Origin: Chara braunii
Lineage: Eukaryota; Streptophyta; Charophyceae; Charales; Characeae
Assembly: GCA_003427395.1 (NCBI GenBank)
Contig: BFEA01000575.1
Coordinates: 826,526-848,958, forward strand
Length of the DNA stretch: 22,433 nt
Reading direction: 5' to 3'
The position numbers were made by a program, and so were the translations under genes. Of the stretch, positions 18,135 to 22,433 are shown one piece after another. A model generated the notes under the pieces. That model worked only from the letters and a program-made list of their open reading frames with translations, was not told where the DNA came from and did no database searches. Numbering within the stretch: position 1 is the stretch's first letter; every line of letters begins with the position of its first letter.

Positions 18135-19484
18135 AGTGAGAGTTTGCGTAGTTTATTTCTATGAGAATGTCACGACGCAACTGGACACTTCGGCTACAAG
18201 AAGACGAGTGTTAATCTAGTACAGCGATTTTGGTGGCCTGGAATGCTAGATGACGCAAAGAAGTATGTAGAGACCTGTCAAGTCTGTCAGCGGGACAACC
18301 CGAGAACTCAAGCACCGCTTGGGTTGCTGAAGCCCTTACCTATCCCCGCTGGTCCACGACAGAGTGTTTCCATGGATTTCATGGACACCCTGGTGACCAG
18401 TAAGAGTGGCAAGAGGCACATTTTCGTCATCATCGATCGATTCACCAAGTACGCAAGACTAGTTGCCATGCCAGAGACCGCAAGGACGGACCATGTCATC
18501 AAGTTGTTCCAGGACAGCTGGGTGCGTGACTTTGGTTTACCAAAGACAATCCTTAGTGACAGAGATGTTCATTTCACAAGTGAGTTGTGGAAGAAGACTG
18601 TTGAGCAGATGGGCAGTCAACTTCAGATGACTTCAGGGAATCATCCCGAAGCCAACGGACAGGCCGAGCAAATGAATAGAGTTGTACAGCACTTGTTGAG
18701 GCATTACATAAAACCCAGCCAGGATGACTGGGATGAGAAGTTGCCTCTCATCGCCAGCCTCTACAACAACGTTGTGCACAGCAGTACCAGCGTTAGTCCT
18801 AACCAGCTGCACTTGGGATGGAAGCCTAGATCCGATCTAGACTTCCTCCTACCTGAAAACCGATCCTCTGCAACTCCAGGCACACTTGAATATGGTGTGC
18901 AGTATGAGAAGTTGCTGCAGCAAGCTGTCGAGCACATCAAGAAAGCTCAGCAACCAATGATTGCTTCTGAGAACAAGCATCGACGACAGTCCTCATTTCA
19001 GGTAGGGGAACGTGTCTGGGTCAAGGCTAGTGAGCTAGGACAAGAATTCGGTATCTCTAGAAAACTAATGCCTCAGTATTTTGGTCCTTGGGAAGTCCTG
19101 GATGTAGTGGGGGATGAGATGGATGGTCCTACCTATGTTATCCGTATCCCTGGACACCTACGCACTCACCTTGTCTTTCATGCCTCAAAGCTTGCACCTT
19201 TCGTTGAGACTGATCAATTCCCTTCAAGGAGATCGATGCTGCCCCCAACCATGCATGGTCAAGTGGACATCGACGACATTGTGGATCACAGAGATCTGCC
19301 TGTTCAAAAGCCATTGGGTAGAGGAAGACCTCCTAAACCCAAGAGAAAATATCGCGTCAGATTCAGGCATCGTACGGATCCAAAAGAAAACCGGTGGTTC
19401 ACCAGAGAGGAACTGATTGACACAGCTCCTCAAGTGGTGGCACAATATGAGAGGATGCTGAAAGGGAAGGCACCTGCGAAGTAA
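18135..19484 (+). CDS. pol: integrase with chromodomain-like tail
   Basis: Inserts the element's DNA into the host genome. It is in the same frame as RT. The zinc-binding region starts upstream of the first ATG (HDATGHFGY from 18171, then CQVC), so the ATG at 18243 is internal and the ORF of 413 codons is an N-terminally clipped remnant. A TGA at 18162 separates it further from RT. The catalytic DDE triad is complete relative to that ATG: Asp 45 (MDFMD), Asp 106 (LSDRDVHFTS) and Glu 142 (NGQAEQMNR), spaced 35 residues (DD35E). The GPY/F module reads YFGPWEVLDV. The last 70 residues (DIDDIVDHRDLP, then KYRVRFRHRTDPKENRWFTREEL) look like a divergent chromodomain, which in chromoviruses targets insertion to marked chromatin. 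Confidence 0.92.
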
Positions 19485-19508
19485 GCATCTCAACGGACTT
19501 TCAAAGCT

Positions 19509-19521
19509 AAGGGGGATGGAA
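19509..19521 (+). promoter_or_regulatory. polypurine tract
   Basis: AAGGGGGATGGAA abuts the 3' LTR (TGCGAGG). Purine-rich with one T, it fits the plus-strand DNA primer of LTR elements. Confidence 0.85.
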
Positions 19522-20295
19522 TGCGAGGATTGAGCCCTCAAGAAGGGGCCTTGCCATGATGAACACGTTTTGGGCTAAGGCCCCAGCAAGCCTAGTGCCC
19601 GCCCTAAGTGAAGGCGGGGCAGCAAATCAACAAGAGCCCTCTGTGCAAACATTTCACAAAGTGGGGTCCATACAGTTGCAGCACATCAGTTGGTTGGAGT
19701 GCACCGAGTCTCAGATCTCCGCAAATGTGGAAATCCCAGGGCCTCTGAGTTAGTTAGGCCTTGGGCACTTGAACCGTTGAACGTGAGGCCGACAATGCAT
19801 GCTGGGAAGAGAGGCCGAAAATGCCAAAGGGAAATCAGCCCACTATCTGAATCTGGCCGCAGGCCTTGACGAAAGAGGTGCAACTGCATTCCCCGAGCCT
19901 CAATTGCATCAGGCCTTGGTTCAGGCATTGCGGCCCAGACGCAGGCTGAACGGAGGCCGCCCACACGCAACACTGGCATATAGGCAAGCAGGGCGAGTGG
20001 GCAGGAGGGATCTTGGCCAGTGCGGGCAATGCCGGCATGCTGCGCAATTGCTTTCATACTATAGTTGTAGTGTTAACTTGTAGAGTAGGTAGGGCGCCTG
20101 GCGCCATTCAAGAGAGAGAGCTACATTGGGTTATGTTGTTGGGCTTGGACATTGACTCACGATTCTTCTGTATCGTTCTCAAATGGACGGTTACTCGGTT
20201 CCATTGTGCTATCTGCTCTTGCTTTGACTACTTGGACTTCAGTGTGATTTTGCAATCTGGATTTCTGTGCTTCGTCCATATTCATGTTCCTTGCA
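19522..20295 (+). repeat. 3' LTR
   Basis: Starts TGCGAGGATTGAGCCC and ends TTCCTTGCA, 774 bases. Relative to the 5' LTR it lacks about 266 bp, joined at a TTGC that flanks the segment in the 5' LTR (12133 and 12399). This is either a microhomology deletion here or an insertion with 4-bp duplication there. It has one copy of the 28-bp repeat. Confidence 0.93.
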
Positions 20296-20439
20296 ATTTC
20301 TTGCCAGCGGAAAAAAAAAATTCGCGGGTTGAGTTGAACCCCGTTCTAACATGGTTAAGCGCGGAGTTGTAACGGGGGTTCAACGGGAGTTGAACCCTTC
20401 AATGGCAAACCCCCGTTCAATCCAATTTCGGACACATAG

Positions 20440-21055
20440 GTGGGAGGTCCTCATCGAGGAAAGTGGTTTACTTCACATGGCATCTTTGGTTTCTGTCTCC
20501 AACGCTTATCTTTACTCAGCGGATTGCACTATGCATCATCAAGTAGTCGGTATCCCTATGGGCACTCATGCTGGGCCAGAAACTGCCAATCTCGCGGTCT
20601 ATTGGGACAAGTCACAATTCATCAATGAAATTAGTCAGCAGGATCGATGCGCAGCTCAAGCCTATGCACTGAATTTCATGTGTCCGGTCAGTCACGACAT
20701 TTCGGTCTGGAATAAATCTTTATCCCCTCAGTACGCTCTTGTGGAAAGACACTACTGAGCAAGATGGGTTATGTCTCTTCCTCAGGGTAAGAACCTCCGT
20801 CCGATCAGACGGCTCACAGTGACTTCGTATTGAAGTGTTTGATAAGGTTCGGGCTCAGACATTCGCCATCATACACTATCCCAATGCTTCATCCAGATCA
20901 TCACGAGTCATCAGTCCGCAAGCGTACTCACGGGATAGCTGGCGAGGTTCAAGCATATTTGTGACAAGCCTGCCGACTTCAAAGCAGCACCGGCTTCGTT
21001 GACGCAACCTATACTTGTCAGGGGTCATCTCCATAACGTCCTGGCCAAAGCTTGA
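20440..21055 (+). pseudogene. Penelope-like reverse transcriptase, 3' fragment
   Basis: Continuation of the RT remnant ended at 10164. After the right octamer, PHRGKWFTSHGIFGF follows in the frame of the left fragment. A frame change then gives VSNAYLYSADCTMHHQ and VVGIPMGTHAGPETANLAVY, a very clear RT motif B. The next expected catalytic motif (Y-x-D-D) is missing: the sequence passes from CPVSH to DISVWN, as if about five codons were deleted. Thumb-like pieces follow in shifting frames: RIEVFDKVRAQTFAIIHYPNASS at about 20826, and LARFKHICDKPADFKAAPAS with LVRGHLHNVLAK from 20939 to a TGA at 21053. At least three frameshifts confirm a pseudogene. No GIY-YIG endonuclease was recognised on either side. 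Confidence 0.65.
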
Positions 21056-21162
21056 GCTGGTTATGTGTGTGGGCGGCAGCATCGTCTGCCCACTCATGTC
21101 ATCTGGATTACAAACTGGTTTCATCACGTGGTGCATTGGTCACGTTCCCACCCACTGCCTAA

Positions 21163-21405
21163 GCCAATTCTGAGCACAGTCAGCATCAACCCTCCATACA
21201 ACCACACGCAGTGGGCCCGCCCTCATCAGCTATTACTACCGGACCTAGTCCGGAGGTGGTCGCTATTGTGGATGCTGCAATCTGGCTGGAAACCAGACCA
21301 TCCATAGCAGACAACATAAAAATGTTGTTGAAATGGCTGCAGCCTGCAGGGGATAATAGCTCGCACCCTACCATTGTGGATGCTGCTGCAAGTGTGCGCC
21401 CATAG
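21163..21405 (+). pseudogene. unassigned open-frame remnant
   Basis: An 81-codon frame without an ATG, containing PEVVAIVDAAIWLETRPSIA and MLLKWLQPAGDNSSHPTI. It has balanced, protein-like composition but no recognised family. A following piece in another frame (about 21402-21516, DPQPDPKGDPQERDLNSQVD, LTARLIEVEW) looks like a charged helix, so the two may be parts of one decayed gene. Function unknown. Confidence 0.3.
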
Positions 21406-21465
21406 ACTGAAGAGTGACCCGCAACCCGACCCTAAAGGTGATCCACAAGAAAGAGATCTGAATAG

Positions 21466-21894
21466 TCAAGTAGACCAGCTGACAGCAAGGCTAATAGAAG
21501 TAGAGTGGAGCTGAGAGCGGATAATTGTTTGTCAACCGCTGTCTCCATCGATTCTTCCCCGGCCGATCCTCTGCACCCACAACCACCACCACCACCACCA
21601 GCCCCTTCACCTGCATTTTCTACTACGTCATCCTTTTTGTCCACTGGTCCGTCATCGCCCTCGTCATTAACACACGCACGGTCAGATCGGCCATCACAGA
21701 TGCCTCTTTGACGGAGACATTCCCCATCTCCATCACCCCCTCGAGGACAACCGCCTCATTTGTACGTGAACAACTTGCTCATCACACCCCCAGCAGGAGT
21801 CAGAGATCTACTCCNCCGCCATGCTCGCAACCGTACAGAACCACGCCGTCACTCTCAATACATACTACGAGTAGCCCGGAACAGTACATACTGA
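21466..21894 (+). pseudogene. Pro/Ser-rich open-frame remnant
   Basis: One frame open from 21466 to a TGA at 21709 and on to a TGA at 21892. It contains a polyproline block (HPQPPPPPPAPSPA), then Ser-rich and Arg-rich segments (RRHSPSPSPPRGQPP). There is no in-frame ATG at the left. One N falls at 21814. Low complexity prevents assignment. It may belong with the preceding remnant. Confidence 0.3.
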
Positions 21895-22433
21895 ATTCGC
21901 TATCCACAACGTGGTGATCAATTTTTCAGCGTTGCAGGCTTGTGTATGTACCAAGCACAAGGTGCAGCCACCTGTGCAGCATTTGCACAACTAGCAGTCA
22001 CCGCTTCTTGCATCTTAAGCCGCCAGAAGTTGGCCCAGCTATCGATGTCGAGCCTGGAATGCCCCTGCGTCCCAATTTTTGCCAAAGCGCCGGGGTACTG
22101 TTTCAATTTTTTTTTGGCTGGCGCTTCCAGCCATTGTGGTCCAGTACCCCGAAGCCCTAAAGGGGCAGCGCGTTAACAGGGAAGCGCNGCNGCCNATAGC
22201 TGGGCCGAGTACTGGTGGTTTAAGCCACCAGTACACGNCCCCAGNCTTGCAGAAAGTTTTTGCTGTCACAAGCAAAACTCGGAGGGGCCGTGTGGCATGG
22301 GGCACCATTGAAAAGAAAAATATNCGNCCTCTGAAGTTGTGCAGGTTCCACTCTGACACCTGGCCCCCGATTGGAGATGATCCCTGTTCAGAACGCATGC
22401 CAGAGCCTATCGAGATATGACAGCTAAAGGTGT
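21895..22433. other. unassigned sequence with ambiguous bases
   Basis: Several overlapping frames on both strands, none convincing. Single Ns at about 22188, 22191, 22195, 22239, 22245, 22324 and 22327 mark poorly resolved consensus, as at a repeat collapsed in assembly. Near the middle (22209-22234) is a 26-bp near-perfect palindrome, GTACTGGTGG ... CCACCAGTAC, over TTTAAG. Confidence 0.55.

Larger units (their letters stand above)
11515..20295 (+). mobile_element. Ty3/gypsy (chromovirus-like) LTR retrotransposon, defective
   Basis: An 8.8-kb element with both LTRs starting TG and ending CA, a PBS at 12706, gag, protease, RT/RNase H, integrase and polypurine tract in the order typical of Ty3/gypsy (integrase after RT). 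The integrase carries a GPY/F module and a chromodomain-like tail, pointing to the chromovirus branch. A 4-bp flanking ATTT (11511-11514 and 20296-20299) is a possible target duplication, although the same ATTT also follows the 5' LTR internally, so this is weak. The element is inactive: in-frame stops at 14889, 15753, 16513, 18132 and 18162, and a frame break near 16325. It lies inside the DNA transposon at 10165-20439, so it inserted later. Confidence 0.93.

Noticed and set aside
19224-19541. Minus-strand and alternative-frame ORFs overlapping the pol and gag regions
   Set aside because: They are shadows of the strongly conserved plus-strand integrase, RT and gag frames.
21200-21240. TCATCAG at 21225-21231 as a possible further hammerhead core on the minus strand
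   Set aside because: No GAA follows a complementary stem II within a plausible distance, and no paired stem I is visible.

Overview
This is a eukaryotic, repeat-dominated window. There is no operon or dense gene layout. It contains long (TG)n, (CT)n, (GA)n and (TA)n tracts and a plant-type Ty3/gypsy chromovirus whose primer-binding site fits initiator-Met tRNA. It also carries a degraded Penelope-like reverse transcriptase, a 190-base N gap and scattered single Ns. My inference is a large, repeat-rich genome of the green lineage (for example a charophyte alga), assembled from short reads and mate pairs. No intact host gene could be identified with confidence.

Layout. 1-1384: microsatellites and short tandem duplications. 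1382-5650: three tandem units (about 1.57 kb, 1.99 kb and a truncated 0.7 kb) of a non-coding repeat, carrying three copies of a hammerhead-ribozyme core on the minus strand. 5651-6490: G/T-rich DNA with degenerate G-rich repeats. 6934-6990: a fourth, sequence-unrelated hammerhead-like fold (minus strand), about 80 bases downstream of a possible minus-strand exon (7071-7328). 7330-8643: G/T-rich DNA containing a library artefact, a 38-bp Nextera mate-pair junction adapter (8026-8063) flanked by an exact 218-bp false duplication. 8650-9240: minisatellite built around (GA)n tracts.

9690-21055 is a nested structure. The outermost layer is a Penelope-like RT pseudogene, split into 9690-10164 and 20440-21055. 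It appears interrupted by a DNA transposon (10165-20439) with 10-bp terminal inverted repeats, an imperfect 8-bp target duplication and many GTTGAA-type subterminal motifs. Inside that transposon lie (GA/CT)n-linked foldback hairpins, an assembly gap, and an 8.8-kb Ty3/gypsy LTR retrotransposon (11515-20295). The retrotransposon has both LTRs, PBS, gag, protease, RT/RNase H, integrase with a chromodomain-like tail, and a polypurine tract. It is disabled by five in-frame stops and a frame break, and its LTRs differ by roughly 3 percent. 21056-22433: decayed open frames and unresolved sequence with scattered Ns.

How the parts relate: almost everything is selfish DNA or its decay products, plus assembly artefacts. 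The observations most worth following are the hammerhead cores in tandem repeats, the three-level nesting, and the adapter scar, which creates false protein predictions.
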